In this document: piece by piece, positions 9,429-17,530 of the stretch
Numbering within the stretch: the first letter of the stretch is position 1
Layout of the letters: each line of letters opens with the position of its first letter
NCBI RefSeq assembly: GCF_008017535.1
Contig: NZ_VRUA01000014.1
Location: 31,197-95,196 of the forward strand
Direction of reading: 5' to 3'
DNA: 64,000 nucleotides
DNA from: Ottowia flava
GTDB taxonomy: Bacteria; Pseudomonadota; Gammaproteobacteria; Burkholderiales; Burkholderiaceae_C
The notes under the pieces: model-generated
Seen by the model: only the letters and a program-made list of their open reading frames with translations
Told to the model about the DNA's origin: nothing
Databases searched by the model: none
Program-made: the position numbers and the translations under genes

Positions 9429-10499
9429 TTACCTCAATGCGCTTGTGCGGCCAATTCTGGGCTGCTCTGCATGGTTTTTTGCAGGCACCAGAAAGCCGCG
9501 AAAGAGTTCCGTTGCAGCGTCCCAGCCAAAGCGCTCGGCATGGGCCCGTGCGGCATGACGCTCGATGCGCAACGCGGCCTCGACAGCCTGCCCCAGGTCC
9601 GCGTGCATCGCGCCGCCCAACGGTTGGCCTGCGGGCGCGCGCAGGACTTCGAGCGGACCGTCGACCGGAAAGGCCGCCACGGGCGTGCCCGCCGCCATGG
9701 CCTCCAGCATCACCAAGCCGAATGTGTCGGCCCGGCTCGGAAAGACGAACACGTCCGCGCTGGCGTACACGCGCGCCAACTCGTCGCGTGGCAGCACGCC
9801 GAGCCAGCGCACCTCCGGGTGGCGCGCGCGCAGCTTCTGCTCGACCGGGCCGACGCCGCACACCACCTTGGTGCCAGGCGCGTCCAAGGCCAGAAAGGCC
9901 TCGATGTTCTTCTCGTAAGACACCCGCCCGACGAACAGTTGCACCGGTCGCACCAACTCGCCCAGCGCCGGGTAGGCCGATGGCCAAGCGCTGAAGCCGA
10001 ACAGCGACGTGTCCACCCCGTGGGTCCAGCGCCGCAGGTTGCGGAAGTGGCGCTCCGCCAACATGTCGGCCACGCCGTCCGTGGGCACCATCACGCCCGC
10101 AGAGGGCGCATGGAAATGCCGGAACAGCGCGTAGCCCCAACCGAGCGGCACGTGCGCCGCCGCGTTCAGGATCTCGGGAAACTTGGTGTGAAACGCGGTG
10201 GTGAACGCCCAGCCACGCCGCAGGCAGTGCCGCCGCGCCGCCCAGCCCAGCGGCCCTTCGGTGGCGATGTGGACCGCGTCGGCTTGCAGGCTGTCGAGTT
10301 GCGCCGCCAACGCGCGCCCTGGCCGCACCGCCAGGTCGATGCCCGCGTAGCCGGGGCAAGGCCGGGTCTTGAAGCGGTACGGGTGGATCACCTCCACCTC
10401 GTCGCCGCGCCGCTGCAGGGCCGCCACCAGCTCGACCAGCGTGGTGACGACACCGTTGACCTGCGGCGCCCAGGCGTCGGTGACCAAGGCCAGCTTCAT
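9429..10499 (-). CDS. GT4 family glycosyltransferase (MgtA-like)
   Basis: The 356-residue GT-B protein begins LALVTDAWAPQVNGVVTT, the acceptor-side signature of diglucosyl- or dimannosyl-transferases. It carries a donor-site SRADTFGLVMLEAMAAGTPV motif (EX7E-like) near residue 275. It probably adds a sugar to a glycolipid from a nucleotide-sugar donor; the substrate cannot be read from sequence. Its ATG at 10499 overlaps the stop of the upstream phosphoesterase as ATGA, which indicates translational coupling. In other Burkholderiales this pair often accompanies envelope lipid genes (established context, inferred role). Confidence 0.85.
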   Translation of the reverse strand: MKLALVTDAWAPQVNGVVTTLVELVAALQRRGDEVEVIHPYRFKTRPCPGYAGIDLAVRPGRALAAQLDSLQADAVHIATEGPLGWAARRHCLRRGWAFTTAFHTKFPEILNAAAHVPLGWGYALFRHFHAPSAGVMVPTDGVADMLAERHFRNLRRWTHGVDTSLFGFSAWPSAYPALGELVRPVQLFVGRVSYEKNIEAFLALDAPGTKVVCGVGPVEQKLRARHPEVRWLGVLPRDELARVYASADVFVFPSRADTFGLVMLEAMAAGTPVAAFPVDGPLEVLRAPAGQPLGGAMHADLGQAVEAALRIERHAARAHAERFGWDAATELFRGFLVPAKNHAEQPRIGRTSALR

Positions 10500-11284
10500 G
10501 CCTCGGCCACCGCCGGCTTGCGCTGCGCAGCCTCCCCTTGCGTCCCCTGCCAGAACAGCAATTCCAGCCGACCGTCGTGGTGCTCCACGAGCGCGCTGCG
10601 GCTTTCCACCCAATCCCCATCGTTGCAGTACAGCGTGCCTTCGATCTCGCGGATCTCGGCGTGGTGGATGTGGCCACAGACCACGCCCTGGTGGCCGCGC
10701 CGGCGCGCCTCGGCCGCGACGGCGCTTTCAAAGTCGCTGACGTAGTTCACGGCCTTCTTGACCTTGTGCTTCAAGTAAGCGGACAGCGACCAGTAAGGCA
10801 ACCCAAGGCGGGCCCGCAGGCTGTTGATGTGGCGATTGAGCTTGAGCGTGAACTCGTAGGCGTGGTCGCCCACATAGGCCAGCCACTTGGCACACTGGAT
10901 CACGCCATCGAAATAGTCGCCGTGCGTGATCCACAGCCGCCGGCCGTCCGCGGTGGTGTGCACCGCGTCCTCGACCACCTCGATGCCTCCGAAGTTGTTG
11001 CCAACGAAACCGCGCGCAAACTCGTCGTGGTTGCCGGGCACGAAGACCACGCGGCACCCCTTGCGCGCCTGGCGCAGCAGCTTCTGCACCACGTCGTTGT
11101 GCGCCTGCGGCCAGTACCAGCGGCGGCGCAACTGCCAGCCGTCGATGATGTCACCAATCAGGTACAGCGACTCGGCCTGGTGCTCGCGCAGAAAGTCCAG
11201 CAGCGGCCCCGCCTGACAGCCTGGCGTGCCCAGGTGGATGTCGGATATGAAAATGGCGCGGAACCGGGGTCGGTCGCGCGCCAT
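10496..11284 (-). CDS. UDP-2,3-diacylglucosamine diphosphatase-like metallophosphoesterase
   Basis: The 262-residue calcineurin-like phosphoesterase has the ordered metal ligands FISDIHLG, LIGDIIDGW, FVPGNHDEF, THGDYFD and VCGHIHHAE. This matches the COG2908 family that includes LpxH, which cleaves UDP-2,3-diacylglucosamine to lipid X in lipid A synthesis. It may be the LpxH paralogue rather than LpxH itself. I place the start at the ATG at 11284, because the open frame upstream runs through repeats (11415-11630) and has no family similarity. The stop overlaps the glycosyltransferase start. Confidence 0.82.
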   Translation of the reverse strand: MARDRPRFRAIFISDIHLGTPGCQAGPLLDFLREHQAESLYLIGDIIDGWQLRRRWYWPQAHNDVVQKLLRQARKGCRVVFVPGNHDEFARGFVGNNFGGIEVVEDAVHTTADGRRLWITHGDYFDGVIQCAKWLAYVGDHAYEFTLKLNRHINSLRARLGLPYWSLSAYLKHKVKKAVNYVSDFESAVAAEARRRGHQGVVCGHIHHAEIREIEGTLYCNDGDWVESRSALVEHHDGRLELLFWQGTQGEAAQRKPAVAEA

Positions 11285-11414
11285 GTCGGCTACGGGCTCG
11301 GGGCCTCCGCCCCCGCCCTCCGGCGCCAGCCCGTCTTCCCGCAAGTCTTGCGTAGCCACCCGCGCCAACCAGCCCGCTGACGCCACCGATCGAGCGGCCG
11401 CGGAGCAGGCCATC

Positions 11415-11630
11415 TCAGCGAACGCCGTCGCCGCACCTGCGGCGGCGACTGGCGTCGTCTTCCCTCCCGCAGCGCGCAGCGCGAAGAGTGGGGAGGGAAG
11501 CCGCGTCAGCGGCTCAGAGGGGTGGCGCACCTGCTCAGCGAACGCCGTGCTCGGACCTGCGCCGAGCACTGGCGTTGTCCCCCCTCCCGCAGAGAGAGGG
11601 GGGAAGGCGCGCAGCGACTCAGGGGGGTGT
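11415..11630. repeat. Two tandem units of a double-hairpin intergenic repeat
   Basis: Two imperfect units start with the same TCAGCGAACGCCGT at 11415 and 11535. Each holds two hairpins. The first has arms 11427-11434/11442-11449 in unit one (GTCGCCGC/GCGGCGAC) and 11547-11554/11562-11569 in unit two (GTGCTCGG/CCGAGCAC) around an identical ACCTGCG loop. The second has arms 11459-11468/11491-11500 and 11578-11586/11596-11604. Pairing is conserved while the arm sequences differ. The element fills the gap between the GNAT gene and the phosphoesterase. Confidence 0.8.
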
Positions 11631-11635
11631 CCCAA

Positions 11636-12487
11636 TCACTCCCCCAAAAAATGCTTGCGGTAGCGCGCCGGCAGGTCGCCCAGGCGCATCAGCATCGGCA
11701 AATCGGCCGAGTTGAAGTCCGGATCCCATGCCGGTGGGCCCAGCACCTTGGAGCCCAGGCGCAGGTAGCCCTTGATCAGTGCGGGCGGCTCCACCGACAG
11801 TTGGTCGTTCAGCTGTTCCACCGGCAGCGGCAGGCGCGGGCGCACGTGAAATTCAATCGGCGCCATGTGGTTCTGGCTGACCTGGCGCCAAATGCTGGAC
11901 GCCACGTCGCCGCTGACGATGCCGTTGTGCAGCATCGGAATGCTGGCGCAGCCGATCATCGTGTCCAGGCCGTTGCGCACCATGAATTCGCCGAGCGCCG
12001 TCCACAACGCCATGATCACGCCACCATGGCGGTGCTCGGCGTGCACGCAGCTGCGGCCCAGCTCCAGCATGCGGCTGCGCAAGGCGCGCAGGCGGGTCAG
12101 GTCGAACTCGGTGTCGCTGTAGGTGCCACCCACGCGGCGCGCCTGCGCCGGGGTCAGCACGCGGTAGGTGCCGATGACCTCACCGCTGGCAGCGTCGCGC
12201 ACCAGCAGGTGTTCGCAGTAGTCGTCGAACAGGTCGACGTCGTGGCCGGGGACCGCCGTCGTCAGCCGCGCGCCCATCTCGCCGGCAAACACCTGGTAGC
12301 GCAGGCGCTGCGCGGCCCTCACTTCGTCCTGGTGCCGCGCCCAGGCCACCTGGATCTCGCCGCCGAGGCCCGCCGCACCCCGGCCAGAAGGCGTGTCGCT
12401 GCCGCGTGGATGAACAGACCCCCGTGGCAGCTGAACCGGCGGGCTCAGCTGCGACAACGCAAAAGTGGGCGTGGGCAGTTCTTTCAT
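11636..12487 (-). CDS. GNAT family acyltransferase, OlsB/hemolysin-like
   Basis: The 283-residue protein has the OlsB-type GNAT arrangement. The region EVRAAQRLRYQVFAGEMGA, then DLFDDYCEHLLVRD, leads into the acyl-carrier binding core MLELGRSCVHAEHRHGGVI. It ends with DPDFNSADLPMLMRLGDLPARY, a tail typical of ornithine N-acyltransferases and related hemolysin-like proteins. It probably transfers a 3-hydroxyacyl chain from ACP to an amine, perhaps in ornithine lipid synthesis, but no OlsA-like partner is adjacent. A GAGGA Shine-Dalgarno lies 7-8 bases before the ATG at 12487. Confidence 0.8.
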   Translation of the reverse strand: MKELPTPTFALSQLSPPVQLPRGSVHPRGSDTPSGRGAAGLGGEIQVAWARHQDEVRAAQRLRYQVFAGEMGARLTTAVPGHDVDLFDDYCEHLLVRDAASGEVIGTYRVLTPAQARRVGGTYSDTEFDLTRLRALRSRMLELGRSCVHAEHRHGGVIMALWTALGEFMVRNGLDTMIGCASIPMLHNGIVSGDVASSIWRQVSQNHMAPIEFHVRPRLPLPVEQLNDQLSVEPPALIKGYLRLGSKVLGPPAWDPDFNSADLPMLMRLGDLPARYRKHFLGE

Positions 12488-12672
12488 GGGGCCAGTCCTC
12501 GTCGTATGTCCGCTTTTCTGAGGGCCATCGTGCGGGCTGGGCGTGACGTGTTCGTGTCGATACCGTGACGACAACATGACAGATCAACTCCCCGCAGGCG
12601 GACACGCGACGCGGGTGGTACGCACGCCTGCCTGCTCGGCCCGCCGCGCGACGCGCGACGTCGTTGGGCCAC

Positions 12673-12741
12673 CCAAAAGTCAGAGCGCAATGGGCACCCC
12701 GCGCTACAGCCACCTGCGCGAGCAGCTATTGATTAGGTAGC
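12673..12741 (-). repeat. Interspersed repeat family A, copy 3
   Basis: On the minus strand it reads CTAATCAATAGCTGCTCGCG followed by CAGGTGGCTGTAGCGC, a close match to the family core. It occupies most of the right half of the 296-base gap between the divergent GNAT and DOMON-like genes, which holds no gene I can support. Confidence 0.72.
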
Positions 12742-12783
12742 AAGCCAAGCGCCCTGCCTCACGCTGAGACAATAGCGCCCGAC

Positions 12784-13347
12784 ATGCCCGCACCCGCCGA
12801 CACTCGCCTGCGCCTGCAGCCCCACCCCAACACGCCCTGCCCCGCGCTGGACAGCCTGTGGGTGGACCTGCACTGGCTGCCGTCCGGCGCGCTGGCGCTG
12901 CGCTACGCGCTGAGCGGCGCCCTCGCCGAGTTGCGGCTGCCCACGCCCTCGCCGGCGCCCGCCGCGACCGATGGCCTGTGGCGCCACAGCTGCCTGGAGG
13001 CCTTCATCGGCGCGGCAACGGGCACGGCGTACGTCGAATGCAACTTCTCGCCTTCGGGCGACTGGGCCTGCTACGCCTTCGACGCGGAACGCGTGCGCGC
13101 CGCGGCATCGCCCACCGGCGCGCCGCAAATCACCACCGAACGCAGCGCGCACACGCTGACGCTGACCGCCACCGTGCCGCGCAGCGCGCTGGCCGCGCTG
13201 CCCAGCAACGCACCCGCGCTGCTGGGCCTGACGGCGGTGATCGAAAGTACCGACGGCAGCCTGAGCTACTGGGCGCTGGCGCACCCGCGCGGTGTGCCCG
13301 ACTTCCACGCGTGCGCTGGCTGGACGGCGCGCCTTCCCCTTGATTGA
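12784..13347 (+). CDS. DOMON-like domain protein
   Basis: The 187-residue protein matches the DOMON-like family of short beta-sandwich proteins. The diagnostic segments are DGLWRHSCLEAFIGA near residue 63, TAYVECNFSPSGDWACYAFD near 81, and the C-terminal SYWALAHPRGVPDFHACAGW. Relatives are predicted to bind a ligand such as heme or sugar; no enzyme activity is known. There is no signal peptide, so it should be cytoplasmic. NamZ follows 31 bases downstream on the same strand, so they probably form an operon. Confidence 0.78.
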   Translation: MPAPADTRLRLQPHPNTPCPALDSLWVDLHWLPSGALALRYALSGALAELRLPTPSPAPAATDGLWRHSCLEAFIGAATGTAYVECNFSPSGDWACYAFDAERVRAAASPTGAPQITTERSAHTLTLTATVPRSALAALPSNAPALLGLTAVIESTDGSLSYWALAHPRGVPDFHACAGWTARLPLD

Positions 13348-13378
13348 TGGCGGCCCGCGCGGCCGCTGCGAAACCCCC

Positions 13379-14596
13379 ATGCACATCGGACTCGAACGCT
13401 TTCTGCAAGACCCCGCGCTGCGCGCCCCGCTGAAAGGCCGCCGCGTCGCGCTGCTGGCGCACCCGGCCTCGGTCACGCGCGACCTCACCCATTCGCTCGA
13501 CGCGCTGGCCGCCCTGCCCGATGTCCAGCTCACGGCCGCCTTCGGCCCGCAGCACGGCCTGCGCGGCGACAAGCAGGACAACATGGTCGAGTCGCCTGAC
13601 TTCACCGACCCGCGTCTGGGCATCCCCGTGTTCAGTCTGTACGGCGAAGTGCGCCGTCCCACGCCCGCCATGCTCGCGCCCTGGGACGTACTGCTGGTCG
13701 ACCTGCAGGACCTGGGCTGCCGCATCTACACCTTCATCACCACGCTGCGCTACGTGCTGGAAGCCGCCGCCGCGCACGGCAAAGCCGTGTGGGTGCTGGA
13801 CCGGCCCAACCCCGCCGGCCGCCCGGTCGAAGGGCTGACGCTGCGCGAAGGCTGGGAAAGCTTTGTCGGCGCCGGCCCCATGCCGATGCGCCACGGCATG
13901 ACCATGGGCGAGTTGGGCCACTGGTTCATCGCTCAACTCGGTCTGCAGCTGGAATACCGCGTCATTGAAATGCAGGGCTGGCAACCCGACGCCGCGCCCG
14001 GCTTCGGCTGGCCGGTGGGCCCGGACGATTGGCGCACCTGGGTCAACCCCAGCCCCAACGCCGCCAACCTGAGCATGGCGCGCGCCTACGGCGGCACCGT
14101 CATGCTGGAAGGCACGACCCTGTCCGAAGGCCGCGGCACCACGCGCCCGCTGGAGCTGTTCGGCGCGCCCGACATCGACACCGGCCGCCTGCTGGCCGAC
14201 ATGCGCGCCTTGGCGCCCGGCTGGCTGCGCGGCTGCACGCTGCGCGAATGCTGGTTTGAGCCCACCTTCCACAAGCACGTCGGCCAGCTGTGCGCCGGCG
14301 TGCAGATCCACACCGAAGACCCGGCCCATTACGACCACGCCGCCTTCCAGCCCTGGCGCCTGCAGGCGTTGGCCTTCCGCGCCGTGCGCCTGCAGCGGCC
14401 CGACTACCCGCTGTGGCGCGACTTCGGCTACGAGTACGAACACGACCGCCTGGCGATCGACCTGATCAACGGCAGTCCGCTGCTGCGCGAGTGGGTGGAC
14501 GACGTGAACGCGCCACCCGCGGCGCTGGACGCGCTGGCGCGCGCGGATGAAGCGGCCTGGCTGGTGGCACGAACGCCCTTCCTGTTGTATGGATAG
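13379..14596 (+). CDS. NamZ-type exo-beta-N-acetylmuramidase (DUF1343)
   Basis: The 405-residue protein carries the DUF1343 signatures AFGPQHGLRGDKQDNM, VDLQDLGCRIYTF and WVLDRPNPAG. This family includes NamZ, which removes terminal N-acetylmuramic acid from peptidoglycan fragments. I see no signal peptide at the ATG at 13379, so a cytoplasmic recycling role is more likely here than a secreted one (inference). The start follows the DOMON-like stop by 31 bases. An upstream in-frame ATG at 13292 lies inside the previous gene and is rejected. Confidence 0.85.
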   Translation: MHIGLERFLQDPALRAPLKGRRVALLAHPASVTRDLTHSLDALAALPDVQLTAAFGPQHGLRGDKQDNMVESPDFTDPRLGIPVFSLYGEVRRPTPAMLAPWDVLLVDLQDLGCRIYTFITTLRYVLEAAAAHGKAVWVLDRPNPAGRPVEGLTLREGWESFVGAGPMPMRHGMTMGELGHWFIAQLGLQLEYRVIEMQGWQPDAAPGFGWPVGPDDWRTWVNPSPNAANLSMARAYGGTVMLEGTTLSEGRGTTRPLELFGAPDIDTGRLLADMRALAPGWLRGCTLRECWFEPTFHKHVGQLCAGVQIHTEDPAHYDHAAFQPWRLQALAFRAVRLQRPDYPLWRDFGYEYEHDRLAIDLINGSPLLREWVDDVNAPPAALDALARADEAAWLVARTPFLLYG

Positions 14597-14632
14597 ACGT
14601 TAGGCCGCACCACATTCAAGCAAGAGCAGGCC

Positions 14633-14656
14633 AAAAAAAAGCGCCCTTGCGGGCGC
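14633..14656 (-). terminator. Intrinsic terminator of the BON gene
   Basis: On the minus strand a GCGCCC/GGGCGC stem with a short loop runs into eight T residues. It lies 18 bases past the BON stop codon and also faces the end of the convergent NamZ gene. Confidence 0.85.
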
Positions 14657-14673
14657 GTTGAGGAAGCACGGCC

Positions 14674-15042
14674 TCATGGCCGCACGGCGATCGAATTTCG
14701 AACGTTTCGAACGCCTTCCGTGGTCTGAGCGATTTCACCGGCGCGTTTTTTCTCGGCATCCGATTTGGCAAAGCCTGAGAGCAGGACTTCGCCGTTCTTG
14801 GTCTCAACCTTGATGGCCAGCGCCGATACCGTCTTGTCGGCGGCAAATGCGGTCTTGATCTTGGCGGTGATCGCCGAATCGCCCATGGCAGTGCCCACCG
14901 AGCCAGAACTTGCGGGGGCGCCCATAGGCGCTGGCTTCTCGCCGGTGGCCGGCTGGCCAGTTTGGGCCATCACCGCGCTGGCACCCGCAGCCGCGCCCAG
15001 CGCTAGCGTGAAGGCAAGAAATCGATTGTGTGCATAGGTCAT
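14674..15042 (-). CDS. BON domain protein, periplasmic (OsmY-like)
   Basis: The 122-residue protein has a signal peptide (FLAFTLALGAAAGASAVMA) and then a linker rich in Gly, Ala and Pro. A single BON domain follows: GDSAITAKIKTAFAADKTVSALAIKVETKNGEV, then LSGFAKSDAEKKRAGEIAQTTEGVRNV. BON domains bind phospholipid or peptidoglycan in the periplasm and OsmY is a stress protein; the role here is inferred. An AAGGAG Shine-Dalgarno sits 9 bases before the ATG at 15042, which rejects the longer in-frame start. It lies 26 bases downstream of csbD. Confidence 0.88.
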   Translation of the reverse strand: MTYAHNRFLAFTLALGAAAGASAVMAQTGQPATGEKPAPMGAPASSGSVGTAMGDSAITAKIKTAFAADKTVSALAIKVETKNGEVLLSGFAKSDAEKKRAGEIAQTTEGVRNVRNSIAVRP

Positions 15043-15068
15043 AGCGGTATCTCCTTGGCTGCCGAGGC

Positions 15069-15320
15069 TTAGCCCCAGGGACAGCCTTGCCGGGACTGCC
15101 ACTCGGCAACTTGCCGATCGGCCTGCTCGGCTGTGATGTTCTCCCGCTCCTGAATCTTGCCGACGAGTTGATCGCGCCGGCCAGCAACCATTTCCAGATC
15201 GTCGTCAGTGAGGCGCGGCCATTGGTCCTGTAGCTTTCCTTTCAGTTCGCTCCAGTTGTCCTTGATCGTGCCTTTCTCCTTCGCTCCGCCTGAGGCGGGC
15301 GGGTGCGTGCGCAGTCTCAT
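15069..15320 (-). CDS. CsbD family stress-response protein
   Basis: The core NWSELKGKLQDQWPRLTDDDLEMVAGRRDQLVGKIQER is diagnostic of CsbD, a small general-stress protein of unknown mechanism. The ATG at 15320 overlaps the upstream stop as ATGA but adds about 17 residues not found in the family. An AAGGAG inside the frame lies 6 bases before an ACG codon at 15269, exactly where family members usually start. Translation may therefore use ACG, or the ATG may be real through coupling. Confidence 0.85.
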   Translation of the reverse strand: MRLRTHPPASGGAKEKGTIKDNWSELKGKLQDQWPRLTDDDLEMVAGRRDQLVGKIQERENITAEQADRQVAEWQSRQGCPWG

Positions 15321-15793
15321 GATCCACCGGAAGCGGGGCCCGAAGGACGCTGCGGCTCGTTGTCAATGTCGGGCTCAACTGCGCGCTTCTTGCGCCAGGT
15401 TTTGAGGTCTTCCGAAACCGTCTCATTTCGCTGCTGTTGCAAGGATCGATGGTCCTTGGCCTGTGCCCGCAACTGACTCCTGCGCCATTGAGCGTACTCT
15501 GGATCGTAGGGCCCATAGTCCTGCTCAGTATTTCTCCGGCCCACGCCTTGCAGTTCAGTCTCCCTGTACTCGAGCAAATCATCCCGCAAACCGTACCCAC
15601 TGCTGTGCACTGGATTTTCTCGACTGGGATGGTAGTAATTGGGTCCATTTTCCTGACCCCAGTAGTACGCGTCGGTACGGCGGTGGGATTCTCGGCCGAG
15701 CCAATCGGGTTCACTGCGTGGGCCATGAGGCGGTTCGGTAACACTGGAACGTCGACGCCCCAACTGCTCGAACAGTGCGCGGTCATCGGTCAT
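15317..15793 (-). CDS. Hypothetical hydrophilic stress-block protein
   Basis: The 158-residue protein is highly charged and rich in Arg, Tyr, Gln and Ser, with no membrane segment. It includes SEPDWLGRESHRRTDAYYWG and a basic tail with SEDLKTWRKKRAVEPD. I do not recognise a named family. Its ATG overlaps the stop of the small gene upstream and its stop overlaps the csbD start, both as ATGA, so the three are one translationally coupled unit. The context suggests a general stress role. Confidence 0.7.
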   Translation of the reverse strand: MTDDRALFEQLGRRRSSVTEPPHGPRSEPDWLGRESHRRTDAYYWGQENGPNYYHPSRENPVHSSGYGLRDDLLEYRETELQGVGRRNTEQDYGPYDPEYAQWRRSQLRAQAKDHRSLQQQRNETVSEDLKTWRKKRAVEPDIDNEPQRPSGPASGGS

Positions 15794-15954
15794 TTCTGCT
15801 GCTGCTTGGATGACTCATCCTGCTTGCTGCTGGGTTGCGCCTGACTCTGCTGCTTGTGCGACGAGCTTTTGCCGTCCTTTTGCATGCTTTTGTCCTCATT
15901 GGAACGATGCTGAGTGTCATATTGATTGTGACCTTGGGGATTATTCGTAGCCAT
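15790..15954 (-). CDS. Small Gln/Ser/Lys-rich protein, 54 residues
   Basis: The reading frame begins MATNNPQGHNQYDTQHRSNE and ends SSKQQQK, and is almost entirely polar and probably disordered. Support is structural: a GGAG Shine-Dalgarno lies 7 bases before the ATG at 15954, and the stop overlaps the next gene's ATG (ATGA). It heads the coupled csbD unit. Its size and composition recall hydrophilin-like stress proteins, but that is inference. Confidence 0.7.
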   Translation of the reverse strand: MATNNPQGHNQYDTQHRSNEDKSMQKDGKSSSHKQQSQAQPSSKQDESSKQQQK

Positions 15955-16228
15955 AGCTATCTCCTAAATAATGGATAAACCGCATCCGGGAAGTTCGGAC
16001 ACGTGATTTCATCCTAGACCTGTTGACCGGCGCCAACATGAAAACCTAGCCAAAGGATACGTTTGAGGTCAAGAGAACACGCCTATTGCAACTGCCTCGT
16101 AAGTCCTCTCTCACGTTGATTCGGCGCGCTGTCGGATTTTCAAACATCGGGAAGGAAAATATTATTTATATGCTGATAGGCCTATTTTTGGACGTCAGCT
16201 CATTCTTATTTCACAGGAGACAATCGTC
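15955..16228. promoter_or_regulatory. Divergent promoter region of the stress block
   Basis: These 274 bases separate the leftward csbD unit from the rightward small basic protein and are clearly more AT-rich than their surroundings. They contain no gene I can support. An ACAGGAGA Shine-Dalgarno precedes the ATG at 16229. I could not assign a sigma factor from sequence alone. Confidence 0.5.
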
Positions 16229-16414
16229 ATGCCACGTGGTGATAAATCTGCCTACACCGACAAGCAAAAGCGTCAGGCCGCGCACATTGAAGAAAGTGAA
16301 CGCGACCGCGGTCGCAGCGAGGAAACGGCCGAGCGCATCGCCTGGGCCACCGTCAACAAGCAGGACGGCGGTGGCAAGAAATCCGGTGCCGCTCACAAAT
16401 CCAAACATTCGTAG
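16229..16414 (+). CDS. Small basic protein annotated in relatives as plasmid stabilization protein
   Basis: The 61-residue protein reads MPRGDKSAYTDKQKRQAAHI and later ERIAWATVNKQDGGGKKSG. This belongs to a widespread small family that databases call plasmid stabilization protein without functional proof. The KQDGGGKKSG tail recalls stress-protein KGG motifs. The ATG has a good Shine-Dalgarno (CAGGAGA). The SDR gene follows after 24 bases, so they probably form an operon. Chromosomal location makes a plasmid role unlikely. Confidence 0.72.
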   Translation: MPRGDKSAYTDKQKRQAAHIEESERDRGRSEETAERIAWATVNKQDGGGKKSGAAHKSKHS

Positions 16415-16438
16415 AGCCGAAGGCATAGGACCCAGGCC

Positions 16439-17455
16439 GTGCCCTCCAAAGCGCCCCCACCCCAAGCCCGCAAAACCGAAGGAAGCGTTGAAAAAGCCTA
16501 TCAACGCATCCAAGGCGCGCAGCAGCGTGTGGATGCGGCGCGGCCCAAGAAAAAGAAGCCGGCATCGGGCCAGCGGGCAGTTCAGGCAGGAGCGGCGAAA
16601 CAGCCCACCAATCCGCTGCCCAGGCAAGGTTTGCGCAAGCCCGGTCGAGAAACCGAGATGGATCTCGCACCCCGCTATTTGGCGCCGCGCTACATCGGCT
16701 CTAGCAAGCTGCAAAGCCGGGTAGCGCTGATCACCGGTGGCGATTCGGGGATCGGGCGTGCGGTGGCGGTGCTGTTTGCGCGCGAGGGCTGCGACGTCGC
16801 CATCGTCTACCTGCGCAGCGAACAGGCGGATGCCCAAGTCACGCGCCGCGCCGTCGAAAACGAGGGGCGCCACTGCCTGTTGATTCCGGGTGATGTGCGA
16901 CGTACCGCTTTCTGTGATCAGGCGGTGCAGCGCACGCTGAAGGCTTTTGGCCATTTGGACATCCTGGTCAACAACGCCGCATTTCAGATGCACGCAGACC
17001 GGCTGGAAGACCTGAGCGACGAGCGCATCCTGCTGACCCTGAACACAAACATTGCCGGCTACATGCGCATGGCGCGCGCCGCCCTGCCCCACCTGCCTCC
17101 TGGCGGTTGCATCATCAACACGGGCTCGGTCACTGGCCTCACGGGCAGCAGCCACCTGCTGGACTACTCCGCCACCAAGGGTGGGGTGCATGCCTTCACC
17201 AAGGCGCTGGCGCAGAACGTGCTGGACAGGGGCATCCGCGTCAACGCGGTCGCGCCGGGGCCCGTGTGGACGCCGCTGAACCCGGCCGACCAGCGCCCGT
17301 CCGACATCGCAGAATTCGGTGCAGACACGGCTTTTCGTCGCCCCGCGCAACCCGAAGAGTTATCGCCGGCCTACGTGTTCCTGGCTTCGCCGGTCACGGC
17401 CGGGTACATCACCGGGGTGGTGCTGCCGATCACCGGCCGTGTAGGTGCAATCTAG
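16439..17455 (+). CDS. SDR family oxidoreductase with basic N-terminal extension
   Basis: The 338-residue protein starts with GTG. Residues 1-80 are low-complexity and basic (RPKKKKPASGQRAV). The SDR fold begins at about 97 with ALITGGDSGIGRAVAV (NAD(P)-binding TGxxxGIG), then DILVNNAAFQMH, the catalytic Ser in NTGSVTGL, YSATKGG (Tyr/Lys pair) and NAVAPGPVWTPLNP. This matches the YghA-type subfamily found in stress regulons. The substrate is unknown. A shorter protein starting at an internal ATG near residue 74 (TEMDLAPRY) would have a normal family length, so the start is uncertain. Confidence 0.82.
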   Translation: MPSKAPPPQARKTEGSVEKAYQRIQGAQQRVDAARPKKKKPASGQRAVQAGAAKQPTNPLPRQGLRKPGRETEMDLAPRYLAPRYIGSSKLQSRVALITGGDSGIGRAVAVLFAREGCDVAIVYLRSEQADAQVTRRAVENEGRHCLLIPGDVRRTAFCDQAVQRTLKAFGHLDILVNNAAFQMHADRLEDLSDERILLTLNTNIAGYMRMARAALPHLPPGGCIINTGSVTGLTGSSHLLDYSATKGGVHAFTKALAQNVLDRGIRVNAVAPGPVWTPLNPADQRPSDIAEFGADTAFRRPAQPEELSPAYVFLASPVTAGYITGVVLPITGRVGAI

Positions 17456-17530
17456 ATCGACAGGGTTGGCGCTGTCAGGTTATCGCGCGGCCTGCCATGT
17501 GCTTGCGGCCAGCCGCCGCACAATGGCGTC

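Noticed and set aside
11285..11635. 117-residue N-terminal extension of the phosphoesterase
   Set aside because: The frame is open only because it runs through GC-rich repeats; conserved sequence begins at the ATG at 11284.
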